From Roseicyclus sediminis (GTDB taxonomy: Bacteria > Pseudomonadota > Alphaproteobacteria > Rhodobacterales > Rhodobacteraceae), in NCBI RefSeq assembly GCF_025515305.1, contig NZ_JAOPHT010000013.1, positions 43,020-107,019 on the forward strand: 64,000 nt of DNA. The letters are read 5' to 3'. The notes beneath the pieces were generated by a model. That model was given only the letters and a program-made list of their open reading frames with translations, had not been told where the DNA came from and searched no databases. The position numbers were made by a program, and so were the translations under genes. Of this stretch, positions 22,575-31,154 are shown piece by piece; within the stretch, counting starts at the first letter, position 1; the number at the start of each line of letters is the position of its first letter.

Positions 22575-22633
22575 GGCTGTCGTCGGCAGACTGAGACGCA
22601 GAGTCCGGTTTGCGGGACGGAGCGGACGTTCGC

Positions 22634-23815
22634 TCAAGAATTCAGGCTTTCGAGAACCTCCCGGCAGAACAGATCCCGCGATTCAACATCCTCCGAATTC
22701 GCGATCCAGGTACGGTCCAACTCCAGTGTCCCGACCGGGACGATCTCTTCCGCGATCTCGCTCGGAGTGGTCTCGTCGATGCGACCTTGCGCCCAATCAT
22801 GAAAGGCCGATGAGTATCGGACGACCGCGCCGCCGGTCGACAGGTCGATCGTTCCCCCTTCCGCAAAGAATGTCAGACCGTCCCCCATCTCTTCCCCGAT
22901 GAGTTCAAGCCGCTCTCCAAGACGGTGCTTCAGGATGGCGACGAAGACGATCGCGGCAGAGAAGGTGAATTTATCGACAAGCACGCCAACCCGGCGATCT
23001 TCCGCACCTTCCAGGATCGCGTCAATCAATGGCAGGGTCCGGAGAAAGTTGCCGCCCGTATTGCCTCGAACATCAATAACAAGGGGCGTGCAGGGGCGCG
23101 ATCTTGCGCGGCCTGCCGCCTCGGCAACCGCATTCGAGAGTTCCGTCTCACCGGGATCGAAGAAGCTCGGGAGGACAAGTAGCAGGCCGCACTGGCCGAA
23201 ATCCCTTATCTCCAGAAAGGTCTTGGGAGACCAGGATGCGTCGGCTCTTCCATGCTCGTTTCGCGGGTAGAGCGCAGATCCGGGAACCCTGTTTGCCATA
23301 TCCGGAACAAGCTCGCTGATCCGTCCTGTGTCGTCGCGCATCAGGTATTCGATCGTGCCGCTGCCGGAAAACGCGCCCAAGCGGGCCAATGCGCCCGGCC
23401 AACTGAAGAGGATAGGCCCGACGACGCGTTTTCGTTGTCTTGTTCCCGCCAGGAATTTTTCCGCGGCGACTTCGATCTCGCTCACGGGAACGCCATTAAT
23501 GGATATCAATTCGCTACCGATCGCCCCGGCGAAACCGGCCGGGGCACCGAGCAGTCGTACAGCGGTACCGATTGTCACGAACCTGAGAGGCAGGACCAGG
23601 ATGGCATTGTTCGGGATCAGGCGCGTATGTCCGTTCCCCGGTAGTGCCAGAAGTCGCATCAGCGAAAGAAGGAACTCGTCCTTGTCGTTCGCGAGTGCGT
23701 TCTGCCGGGCTTCGTTGATGTGACGATCCGTTTCCTCGCGTTCGATTGCGCGGAAGCTGGGGTCGATGGGCAGGACCGTTCTCTCTATTTTCTCAAGGTC
23801 CTGGATCATCGACAT
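22634..23815 (-). CDS. S41-type (tail-specific) peptidase-like protein, cytoplasmic
   Basis: A 393-residue protein with the layout of S41 proteases. An N-terminal helical part ends in GNGHTRLIPN, a PDZ-like segment follows (GSELISINGVPVSEIEV, about 96-112), then a protease-fold core with VIDVRGNTGGNFL near 245 and the likely nucleophile in DKFTFSAAIVF near 280. It has no signal peptide or lipobox, unlike exported Ctp proteins. Base composition is visibly lower in GC than the neighbours, which suggests acquisition. No ribosome-binding site is evident before the first ATG. The target and function are unknown. Confidence 0.72.
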   Translation of the reverse strand: MSMIQDLEKIERTVLPIDPSFRAIEREETDRHINEARQNALANDKDEFLLSLMRLLALPGNGHTRLIPNNAILVLPLRFVTIGTAVRLLGAPAGFAGAIGSELISINGVPVSEIEVAAEKFLAGTRQRKRVVGPILFSWPGALARLGAFSGSGTIEYLMRDDTGRISELVPDMANRVPGSALYPRNEHGRADASWSPKTFLEIRDFGQCGLLLVLPSFFDPGETELSNAVAEAAGRARSRPCTPLVIDVRGNTGGNFLRTLPLIDAILEGAEDRRVGVLVDKFTFSAAIVFVAILKHRLGERLELIGEEMGDGLTFFAEGGTIDLSTGGAVVRYSSAFHDWAQGRIDETTPSEIAEEIVPVGTLELDRTWIANSEDVESRDLFCREVLESLNS

Positions 23816-23939
23816 GGGTCAATGTGTACGCAGGCGTGATTCAATGTCTAGGGATGGCCCAAAACGCACTTCCCCTGCACCGACGCATGCGCGCCTTGAC
23901 GTCACTTGCATCGCGAAGCGTTTGCGCCCTGCGCGCGCC

Positions 23940-25412
23940 TCAAACCCCGTAGATCGCCCCGAACTTCGCGTCGAGATAGTCGAGAAGCGGCGCCTCGGTG
24001 ACCTTCCGCCCCGCGGCGTGCTCGATCGTCGCGCGCGGTGTCCGGAGCCCGCCGTGCCGCTGAAGACGTTCGCGGAGCCAAGCGGTCGCGGGTGAGGGAT
24101 CGCCCTTGGCGAGCGCCGCGTCGAGGTCCGGCAGGTCGCCCCTGAGTGCCTCGTGCAGGACGCCCGCGTAGACGTTGCCGAGGCTGTAGGTCGGGAAATA
24201 GCCGAACAGACCGCAGGACCAGTGGACGTCCTGCAGCATCCCGTTGCGCGGCCGGTCGACGGCCACGCCGAAATCCGACAGGAAGCGCTCGTTCCAGGCG
24301 CCTTCGAGGTCGGCCACGGCCAGGTCGCCCCCGATCAGCGCGCGTTCCAGATCGAAGCGCAGCATGATGTGGAGGTTGTAATGCACCTCGTCGGCCTCGG
24401 TGCGGATGTAGCCCGAGGCGACGCGGTTGACGGCGGCGTGAAAGGCCTCCGGGCTCGCGACACCGATATCGCCGAAGAGGTCGCGCATCCGCCCGTAGAG
24501 CCATGAGGTGAAGGCCGCCGAGCGCGCGAGCTGGTTCTCGTAGATGCGGCTCTGGCTTTCGTGGACGCCCATCGACACGCCCTGCCCCAGCACGCTGAGG
24601 CGGTAGTCCTCCGCGATGTTCTGCTCGTAGGCGGCGTGGCCCACTTCGTGGATCGTGGAATAGAGGCAGCCGAGGGGTTCCTCCTCGTCCACCCGCGTCG
24701 TGATCCGCACGTCCGCGCCCGAGCCCGAGGAGAACGGGTGCACGGCAAGGTCGATGCGCCCGTGCTCCATGTCGTAACCGAAGGCCATGGCGATCTCGCG
24801 GGAGAGCGCGAGCTGCACCTGCTTCGGGAAATGCCCCGCGACATGCTCGGGTGTCGGCCCCGCCTCCATGATCCGCGCGCGCAAGGCAACCAGCCGCGGC
24901 CGCATCCGCCCGAAGAGCGCCGCAAGCTCGGCGGCCTTCATCCCCGGTTCATAATCGTCGATCAGCGCGTCGTAGAGGTCGCCGCCATCGGCCAGCGCCT
25001 CGGCCTCGATCCGCTTGAGCCGCACCACGGTTTCCAGCGTCGGCAGGAAGGCGGCCAGGTCGTCGGCCGCCCGCGCCCGCGCCCAGATCCCCTGCGCGAC
25101 CGAGGTCACGCGGGCCAGCTCGGCGGCGAGGTCGGCGGGCACCTTCGTGGCCCGCGCATGGGCATGGGCGATGAGGCGGAGCTGCGATTTCTCGGCCTCC
25201 GTCCCGGCTTCGGCCAGCGCCAGAAGCTCGCCGACCCGGGGGTCCGACCGCCGCGCGTGAAGAACGGACTCCAGCGCCGCCATCTCCTCGCCCCGCTGTT
25301 CGGCGGCACCCGGCGGCATCATCGTCTCCTGGTCCCAGCCGAGACGGCCCATGACCTGGGAAAGCGCCTCGGTCTGGCGCTGGAAGGCGAGAAGGTCGGA
25401 CAGCGCGCTCAT
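23940..25412 (-). CDS. M32-family metallocarboxypeptidase
   Basis: A 490-residue carboxypeptidase of the Taq type. The zinc site HEVGH lies near residue 252, with the third ligand Glu in HESQSRIYENQ about 30 residues later, and DEVHYNLHIMLRFDLE near 335. It acts in the cytoplasm and removes C-terminal residues one by one. The start codon lies 2 bp after the stop of the heme A synthase gene, so the two are co-transcribed, though no functional link is known. Confidence 0.94.
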   Translation of the reverse strand: MSALSDLLAFQRQTEALSQVMGRLGWDQETMMPPGAAEQRGEEMAALESVLHARRSDPRVGELLALAEAGTEAEKSQLRLIAHAHARATKVPADLAAELARVTSVAQGIWARARAADDLAAFLPTLETVVRLKRIEAEALADGGDLYDALIDDYEPGMKAAELAALFGRMRPRLVALRARIMEAGPTPEHVAGHFPKQVQLALSREIAMAFGYDMEHGRIDLAVHPFSSGSGADVRITTRVDEEEPLGCLYSTIHEVGHAAYEQNIAEDYRLSVLGQGVSMGVHESQSRIYENQLARSAAFTSWLYGRMRDLFGDIGVASPEAFHAAVNRVASGYIRTEADEVHYNLHIMLRFDLERALIGGDLAVADLEGAWNERFLSDFGVAVDRPRNGMLQDVHWSCGLFGYFPTYSLGNVYAGVLHEALRGDLPDLDAALAKGDPSPATAWLRERLQRHGGLRTPRATIEHAAGRKVTEAPLLDYLDAKFGAIYGV

Positions 25413-25414
25413 GG

Positions 25415-26548
25415 TCAGGCCCTTACGGATTGGCGCACGGGGTACATCGACAGGAACCGCGCGCGAAGGATGAGGACGATCAGGACGACCGCCCCGAACT
25501 GGTGCGCGATGGCGAAGTACCAGGGCGCGGAATAAAGGACGGTGACGATGCCGAGGGCGACTTGCAGGACCATCATCATCATCATGGCGTGGAACGCCCC
25601 CCGCGTCGCCGTGCGCGCGGACTTCCGTCCGGCAAGCCAGGCGGCGAAGGCGACCGCGAACAGGATGTATCCCACGATCCGGTGGATGAACTGCACCGTC
25701 CCGTCATTCTCGAAGAGGTTCCGCCACCAAGGGTCCAGCGCCCACATCGCGGGCGGGGTGAAGCCGCCCGCCATCAGCGGCCAGTCGGGATAGTTGCGGC
25801 CCGCGTCGATCCCCGCCACCAGCGCGCCGATCAGGATCTGCAGGAAGGCGAGGTGCAGCACGCCCGAGGCCATGCCCTTGAGCCTGCGGTCGCCCTCGCG
25901 GCGGGCCGACATCAGCTCCGCCTCCTCGCGGCCGAGGCGCAGGACGTACCACGCGATGAGCGAGAGGATCAGGAAGGCGATGCCGAGATGGGTGGCAAGG
26001 CGGTAGGAGGCGACGTCGAGCATCCCCTCGTCGAGGCCGGAGGAGACCATCCACCAGCCGATCGCCCCTTGCGTGCCACCGAGCGCGCCGAGAAGCAGCG
26101 TGCGCTGCGTCCAGCCGGGCGGCATGGCGCGGAACGCCAGAAGGCCGAGGAACCCGGCCGCCCAGACCAGCCCGATGAACCGCCCGAGCTGCCGATGGCC
26201 CCATTCCCACCAGTAGATGACCTTGAATTCCTCGAGGCTCATGCCCCGGTTCTGCAACTGGTATTCGGGGATTTCACGGTAGGCCGCGAATTCAGCCTCC
26301 CAATCCTCGACCGAAAGCGGCGGGATCGCACCGGAAAGCGGCGCCCATTCGGTGATCGACAGGCCCGAGTCGGTCAGCCTCGTGAGGCCTCCGACCGCGA
26401 TCATGACGACCACGAGCACGAAGAGCGACTTGAGCCAGAACCGAAGAAAGCCCCGCCCGCGCCCGCGTCCCGCGCTGACGCCGCCAGGCGTGGCGGCGGG
26501 TTTCTGACGGTCCGACACCTCTTCGAAGATGCTGCGCTGTCCGGCCAT
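25415..26548 (-). CDS. ctaA: Heme A synthase (COX15/CtaA family)
   Basis: A 377-residue inner-membrane enzyme that oxidises heme O to heme A for aa3-type cytochrome oxidase. Eight hydrophobic helices are visible, and the heme-ligand histidines lie in EWGHRQLGRFIG, YRLATHLGIAFL, FIHRIVGYILF, and AIAHQFGAVVL. A 30-residue polar N-terminus precedes the first helix. The ATG at 26548 (MAGQRSIFEEV) was chosen over an upstream in-frame ATG because the extension is unusually Arg/Gln-rich. Oxidase subunits are not in the window. Confidence 0.93.
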   Translation of the reverse strand: MAGQRSIFEEVSDRQKPAATPGGVSAGRGRGRGFLRFWLKSLFVLVVVMIAVGGLTRLTDSGLSITEWAPLSGAIPPLSVEDWEAEFAAYREIPEYQLQNRGMSLEEFKVIYWWEWGHRQLGRFIGLVWAAGFLGLLAFRAMPPGWTQRTLLLGALGGTQGAIGWWMVSSGLDEGMLDVASYRLATHLGIAFLILSLIAWYVLRLGREEAELMSARREGDRRLKGMASGVLHLAFLQILIGALVAGIDAGRNYPDWPLMAGGFTPPAMWALDPWWRNLFENDGTVQFIHRIVGYILFAVAFAAWLAGRKSARTATRGAFHAMMMMMVLQVALGIVTVLYSAPWYFAIAHQFGAVVLIVLILRARFLSMYPVRQSVRA

Positions 26549-26599
26549 CGTCCTTCCCCTTCGCTGCCGCCCCTGACCTATCGCGGGCATTGTCCCCCT

Positions 26600-26992
26600 T
26601 CAAGCGTCCCGCGACACCGCGTCCGCCACCCTTGTCTCGCGCCGGCCATGCATGGCAGGGCGCGCCCGCAGGAACGTGTTGTCCGCATCCGCGCCGAAAT
26701 CGCCCATGGCGACCGACACCATTCCCACGGCCGATCCGAAGTCGGCACGGTTAGGCGAGCCCTGAAACGGAGCGGATTCGATGGTGTTGGTGCCTCCGGA
26801 AGGACTGAGGGCCTGAACCACCACGGAATCTCCCAGGGTCGTCTTGATCGTCACGCCGCCGAGATCGACACCAGTAATATCCGTTCCCGGCGCGATGGAG
26901 CTGAAGTCGATGACCGTGGCGTCCGCCTTGCCGGCAGCGCCCGGCGACAGCGCGACAACCAATACCGCAAGAGTTGTGCCCAGTTTACGCAC
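26600..26992 (-). CDS. Exported protein, probably the truncated N-terminal part of a PEP-CTERM-like protein
   Basis: A 130-residue frame. Residues 1-25 form a signal peptide ending KADA. Residues about 27-108 look like the N-terminal beta-sandwich of exported PEP-CTERM-type proteins (IDFSSIAPGTDITGVDLGGV, then GMVSVAMGDFGADADNTFLRA). After residue 108 the sequence turns Arg-rich (RPAMHGRRETRV) and stops, with no sorting signal, so the gene looks broken by a frameshift or deletion. The upstream region contains an inverted repeat TGTGCCC-N6-GGGCACA (27024-27043). An intact sorted protein with VPLPA is present at 62744. Confidence 0.5.
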   Translation of the reverse strand: MRKLGTTLAVLVVALSPGAAGKADATVIDFSSIAPGTDITGVDLGGVTIKTTLGDSVVVQALSPSGGTNTIESAPFQGSPNRADFGSAVGMVSVAMGDFGADADNTFLRARPAMHGRRETRVADAVSRDA

Positions 26993-27125
26993 ACTTCCCG
27001 CGTCAAAAATCTTGTGAGTGTTGTGTGCCCTGACACGGGCACAATTTTACCGCAAACCAACCACAAAACTTAACGGAAGTGATTTGTTGATCGTTCGGCC
27101 GCAATAAAAAGTCTTTCGACGAAGG

Positions 27126-27848
27126 TCACATGCCTCCGTTGAGCAGGAAAGCGCGGAAACGGATCTGCTGATGCGCGACCCGGAGCTCGATCCGGGCACT
27201 CTCGACCTCGACCACGGTATCGGCCGGGCCCTCTCGCCCGACCAGGAGATACCCCTCCGTCCCGTACCGCGGCGGCTGGTCCCGCCAGCCTTCGCCCAGC
27301 ACCTCGGCATCGCCCAGTCGCACGACCTCGCCAAAGCGCGCAACCAGGGCGGTCCGCGCCCGGCCTTCCGGGATGATCGCGACACGGCGGGTATCGTCCC
27401 AGGTGATCATGCAGGCGAGCCGCGCGATACCGGCCTCGGGCCAGCGTTCGGCGTCGTCGGCGGCCGCCTGCGTCGCCCCGAACAGCGCGAAGGCCTCGGG
27501 GTCGGACAGGCTCCGCGCTGCCAGAAGATCGCGCGTCGCGAGGCCATAGCGCGAACAGGCCACGATCCCCCCCGGCGTCGGGGACCCCGGCAAGTCCGCG
27601 CCGAAGGTGCCGGTCACGGACCACAGGAACGGATCGGCCGCGCGCAGGCTTTCGGGCAGGCGCGGCATCTCGGACACGATGCCGCCGAGCGCCTTGCCGA
27701 GCGCCTCGACGAACTCCGCCCGGTCCCGCCACGGCGTCTCGGCCAGAGCGATCACGCGCGCCGGGTCAAGGACGACGGGCGACTGCGCCGCCACGGGAGC
27801 GCCGGCAAGGACCGCCAGGACAAGGAGAACCGGGAAACGTGCCGCCAT
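27126..27848 (-). CDS. Exported protein of unknown function (240 aa)
   Basis: A 240-residue product with a Sec signal peptide (MAARFPVLLVLAVLAGAPVA, cleavage after AAQ). The mature part is mixed alpha/beta with two Cys (IVACSRYG and IARLACMITW) that could form a disulfide, consistent with a periplasmic location. I recognise no family. The ATG at 27848 starts the signal peptide cleanly; longer in-frame starts would bury it. It lies downstream of the two tRNA-Asp genes on the same strand. Confidence 0.65.
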   Translation of the reverse strand: MAARFPVLLVLAVLAGAPVAAQSPVVLDPARVIALAETPWRDRAEFVEALGKALGGIVSEMPRLPESLRAADPFLWSVTGTFGADLPGSPTPGGIVACSRYGLATRDLLAARSLSDPEAFALFGATQAAADDAERWPEAGIARLACMITWDDTRRVAIIPEGRARTALVARFGEVVRLGDAEVLGEGWRDQPPRYGTEGYLLVGREGPADTVVEVESARIELRVAHQQIRFRAFLLNGGM

Positions 27849-27980
27849 GGCAGGAAGGCTAGCCCGCGACGCCGCGGAAACGAAGCCTCGCGACGAAATC
27901 GGTTCACGCAGGTCTCGGCGAAACCACATTCCGGGCGCGGACACGCAACGCGCCTGAAGGATCAGGAAAATCGGGAGAAG

Positions 27981-28057
27981 TGGCGCGGTTGACGGGGCTC
28001 GAACCCGCGACCCCCGGCGTGACAGGCCGGTACTCTAACCAACTGAGCTACAACCGC
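27981..28057 (-). tRNA. tRNA-Asp (GTC), copy 2
   Basis: 77 bases including an encoded CCA. The acceptor GCGGTTG pairs with CAACCGC. The D-arm (GTAGCTCAGTTGGTTAGAG), the anticodon loop CTGTCAC and the T-arm (GGGTTCGAGCCCC) are intact, and the anticodon is GUC. It is identical to the copy 33 bp upstream. This tRNA is a substrate of GluQ, whose gene end opens the window. Confidence 0.97.
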
Positions 28058-28089
28058 GCGGTGCCTTGGGTGAATGGGGCTGGGGGTGG

Positions 28090-28166
28090 TGGCGCGGTTG
28101 ACGGGGCTCGAACCCGCGACCCCCGGCGTGACAGGCCGGTACTCTAACCAACTGAGCTACAACCGC
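28090..28166 (-). tRNA. tRNA-Asp (GTC), copy 1
   Basis: A second 77-base tRNA-Asp, identical over its length to the copy at 27981-28057 and transcribed first. The same acceptor, anticodon loop and encoded CCA are visible. The 32-bp spacer suggests one precursor transcript carrying both copies. Confidence 0.97.
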
Positions 28167-28274
28167 TCACCCATAGCCCCGGGTCTCCCCGGCGTGCCGC
28201 GTGGTGTATTGCGCCCGCCCGGTATCGTCAAGCGCACTTGCACCCCACGCACGCCCTTTTTCGCCCGGGTTCCG

Positions 28275-29243
28275 TCAGCTCCGCCGCACCGGGCGTGCCG
28301 AGGCGAGCGCGCGGTCGCGCACCCGCTCCCGTGCGAAGACATAAAGGCCCGCCCCCGCGATCAGGACCGTTCCGCCCCAGACCGAGGGCCCCGGCACCTC
28401 GCCGAAGATCAGCCATCCCCAGAAGATCGCGAGCGGAAGGGCCGCGTATTCATAGGAGGCGACGACCGCGGCGGTGCCCAGCCGGTAGGCCTGGCTGAGG
28501 CAATAGCCGATCCCCGCCGACAGCAGGCCAAGAATGCCGAAGACCCAGGCGTCCCCCGGCGCCGGCCAGACCCAGGCCCGCAACAGGAACTCCAGCGGGC
28601 CCGGCCCGGCGCCGGCGGCGAAGCGCCCGTCGCCCGCCACGACGAAAAAGCCGAGGCTGACCAAGATGAAGGCGCCCTGGATGTAGATGGCCATCGCCGA
28701 GGCCGCCGATCCGACGCCGAGCTTGCGCGTCAGCACCTGCATCCCGGCATAGCAAGCCGCCGCCAGAACCGGCAGCGCCAGCGCCCAGCGCGGCGCCCCG
28801 CCCAGTTCGAGCCCCGGCGCTGCCATGACCACGACCCCGAGGAGCCCCACGCCCACGGCGGCAATCCGGTGGCGGCCCACCGGTTCACCGAGAACCGGGA
28901 TCGCCAGCAGCGTGATGAAGAGCGGCGCCACGAAGAACAGCGCCGTCGCGGCCGCGAGCGGTATCACCGAGAGCGACAGGAAGAACAGCATGTTCGCGAC
29001 GACGATGCAGCTTGCGCGCAGAACGTGGAGCCCCGGCCTGTCGGTCTTCAGCAGCCGCCAGCCCCCCTCCATCCGCAGCAGGACGAGCCCCGCGCAGATG
29101 GCGATGACAGAGCGGAAGAACACGATCTGATGCAGCGGATAGCCCCCGGACAGGAGCTTGATCAGCATGTCGTTGGCCGAAATGAAGACCATGGCGCCAA
29201 GGATGAACGCGATCGCCCGCGCGGCATTGGCATCGCGGCTCAT
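28275..29243 (-). CDS. EamA-family (DMT) transporter
   Basis: A 322-residue inner-membrane protein with ten helices in two EamA repeats (residues about 5-140 and 150-300). The ends of the repeats carry the usual ALFFVAPLFITLLAIPVLGE and ALPLAIFWGWLIFGEVPG motifs. It is probably an exporter of a small metabolite; the substrate is unknown. Its ATG overlaps the stop of the GNAT gene (ATGA at 29240-29243), so the two form an operon. Confidence 0.9.
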   Translation of the reverse strand: MSRDANAARAIAFILGAMVFISANDMLIKLLSGGYPLHQIVFFRSVIAICAGLVLLRMEGGWRLLKTDRPGLHVLRASCIVVANMLFFLSLSVIPLAAATALFFVAPLFITLLAIPVLGEPVGRHRIAAVGVGLLGVVVMAAPGLELGGAPRWALALPVLAAACYAGMQVLTRKLGVGSAASAMAIYIQGAFILVSLGFFVVAGDGRFAAGAGPGPLEFLLRAWVWPAPGDAWVFGILGLLSAGIGYCLSQAYRLGTAAVVASYEYAALPLAIFWGWLIFGEVPGPSVWGGTVLIAGAGLYVFARERVRDRALASARPVRRS

Positions 29244-29758
29244 GACGGCGCCCTTTCGCGCAGGCGGCCGAGCAAGGCCTCGGACCCGGTCCAGCGCACG
29301 ATCAGCGAAAGGACGGGCGCGCCCAGGACGCTGGTATCGAAGTGCGGCCCCTCCCGCCCGCCCCAGGCGCGGTAGACCGCGCGCGTGGCATCGTTGGCCA
29401 CAAGCACCTCCAGCCAGATCGGCCGGCCACGGGCGCGCTCGGCGACCCCGCGCAGGAGCGCCCCGCCGATCCCTTGGCCCTTCAGGTCCGGACGCACGTG
29501 CAGATTGTCGACGAAGACCCCGTCCGGGTGCTCGGGGAAGAACGCCGCGAAACCGGCAAGCGTGGCGCCGTCGCGGAGGACCAGCACCTCGCGGCCGGCC
29601 ACGGGCCCCGACCACTTCTTTGCCATCGCGGCTTCGACCGGCGCGCCGAAGAGCGCCTCGGGCAACATGCCGCGATAGGTCTGCCGCCAGCTCTCGGTAT
29701 GGAGATCGGCGATCGCGGACGTCTCGTCCGGGCCGGCGGTGTCGAGGCGATACGGCAT
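29240..29758 (-). CDS. GNAT-family N-acetyltransferase
   Basis: A 172-residue acetyl-CoA-dependent acetyltransferase. The acetyl-CoA-binding motif A reads LHVRPDLKGQGIGGALL near residue 92, and the following strand and helix continue as VLVANDATRAVYRAWGG. The acceptor substrate is unknown. It is translationally coupled to the EamA transporter gene downstream, which suggests that the modified product is exported or that both belong to one detoxification step. Confidence 0.88.
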   Translation of the reverse strand: MPYRLDTAGPDETSAIADLHTESWRQTYRGMLPEALFGAPVEAAMAKKWSGPVAGREVLVLRDGATLAGFAAFFPEHPDGVFVDNLHVRPDLKGQGIGGALLRGVAERARGRPIWLEVLVANDATRAVYRAWGGREGPHFDTSVLGAPVLSLIVRWTGSEALLGRLRERAPS

Positions 29759-29848
29759 GGCCGGACGGTGACCGAACCCGTGCCCCCCGGCAAGAGGCGT
29801 CGGAGGGCGGGCGCGTCGCCTGACCCGCCCGTTCGGGCGGAAGGGCCG

Positions 29849-30787
29849 TTACCGTTCAGGGAGGGGAATGAACTCCTCGCTGTCGGTTGGCGGAAGCTGG
29901 AACCGCCCATGCTCCCAGTCGCCGGCGCGCCAGGCCTCCTTGGCCTCCTCGATCCGCTCCTTCGAGGAGGCGACGAAGTTCCACCAGATGTAGCGCGGCC
30001 CCTCCAGCGTCGCGCCGCCGAGCAGCATGACACGCGCGCCGCCGGGGCCGGCTGTCATCGACACGCGGTCGCCCGGCCGGAACACCATCATCCGGCCCGC
30101 GCCGAACTCCTGGCCCGCCACGGTCACGGCCCCCTGCACGACATAGGCGCCGCGGTCCTCGTGATCGTCCGGCAACGGCAGTTTCGCCCCCGGCTCCAGC
30201 ACCGCGTCGAGATAGAACATCTCCGACGCCGTCGGCACGGGCGCCCTGGCGCCGTAGGCCGACCCGAGGATCAGGCGGAGCCGCTTGCCCTCGCCGTCCA
30301 GCATCGGCAGCTCGTCCCGCCCGGCATGGACGAAGGCGGGCGGTCCGTCCTCGGCCCCTTTGGGCAGAGCGATCCAGGTCTGGATGCCCGACAGGCGATA
30401 GGGCTGCGAGAGCATCTCGCCGTCGATCCGTTCGGAATGGGTGATCCCGCGTCCGGCGGTCATAAGGTTCACGGCGCCCGGTTCGATCCACTGGTCGGTG
30501 CCGAGGCTGTCGCGGTGATGGAACTTGCCCTCGTAGAGGTAGGTGACGGTGGCAAGCCCGATATGGGGGTGCGGCCGGATATCGATACCCTGCCCCGTGA
30601 TGAACTCGGCGGGTCCCATCTGGTCGAAGAAGATGAACGGTCCCACCATCTGGCGGCGCGGTGCCGGCAAGGCGCGGCGCACCTCGAAATCGCCGAGATC
30701 CCGGGCGCGGGGCACGATCACCGTCTCGATCGCGTCCACCGCGTCCCCCGTCGGGCAGTCGGGGTCGAGGGAAGGGTTCCAGCTCAT
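29849..30787 (-). CDS. Pirin-family protein
   Basis: A 312-residue bicupin. The N-terminal cupin has the pirin metal-site residues in DIRPHPHIGLATVTYLYEG and THSERIDGE (His, His, His, Glu), and a second cupin plus C-terminal helix follows. Bacterial pirins act as redox sensors or quercetinase-like dioxygenases; which applies here cannot be told. It is monocistronic. The 367 bp between it and the MATE gene contain a likely promoter and no gene. Confidence 0.92.
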   Translation of the reverse strand: MSWNPSLDPDCPTGDAVDAIETVIVPRARDLGDFEVRRALPAPRRQMVGPFIFFDQMGPAEFITGQGIDIRPHPHIGLATVTYLYEGKFHHRDSLGTDQWIEPGAVNLMTAGRGITHSERIDGEMLSQPYRLSGIQTWIALPKGAEDGPPAFVHAGRDELPMLDGEGKRLRLILGSAYGARAPVPTASEMFYLDAVLEPGAKLPLPDDHEDRGAYVVQGAVTVAGQEFGAGRMMVFRPGDRVSMTAGPGGARVMLLGGATLEGPRYIWWNFVASSKERIEEAKEAWRAGDWEHGRFQLPPTDSEEFIPLPER

Positions 30788-30968
30788 GTGCGAGTCTCCG
30801 GTTTCGTATCTTGATCACCGCAACGTAGGCAGCGCCGCTTCCGCCCGCACCCCTCCCCCGCGCAGGGAGATTGCGCGCGGATGCAGAGCCCATCGGAGGG
30901 CCGGCCGGTCCCGGCACAGGGTCCGACCCATGCGCGGCGAAGCCGATCTGTCTCCGAACCCGGCGCAC

Positions 30969-30997
30969 TTGACAGGCCGCGCGGCCCCGACTAGGAG
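30969..30997 (+). promoter_or_regulatory. Putative promoter of the MATE-glyoxalase operon
   Basis: TTGACA (30969-30974) and TAGGAG (30992-30997) are separated by 17 bases and lie about 160 bp upstream of the MATE gene. The spacer contains the palindrome GGCCGCGCGGCC. The remaining 367-bp gene-free stretch shows nothing else I can support. Confidence 0.4.
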
Positions 30998-31154
30998 CGC
31001 CCCAGGCCACAGACGCCCGCCGCCCGCCGACACTTCGTCACGGTGAAGTTCTGTATCAGACACGATCTTCGTCATCCTCGGCACCTGTCGCGCGGATGGT
31101 AATGCGGGCCCCGTCCAGTCCTTGCGCGACCTGAGCCGGAAGGAACACGGGGTC

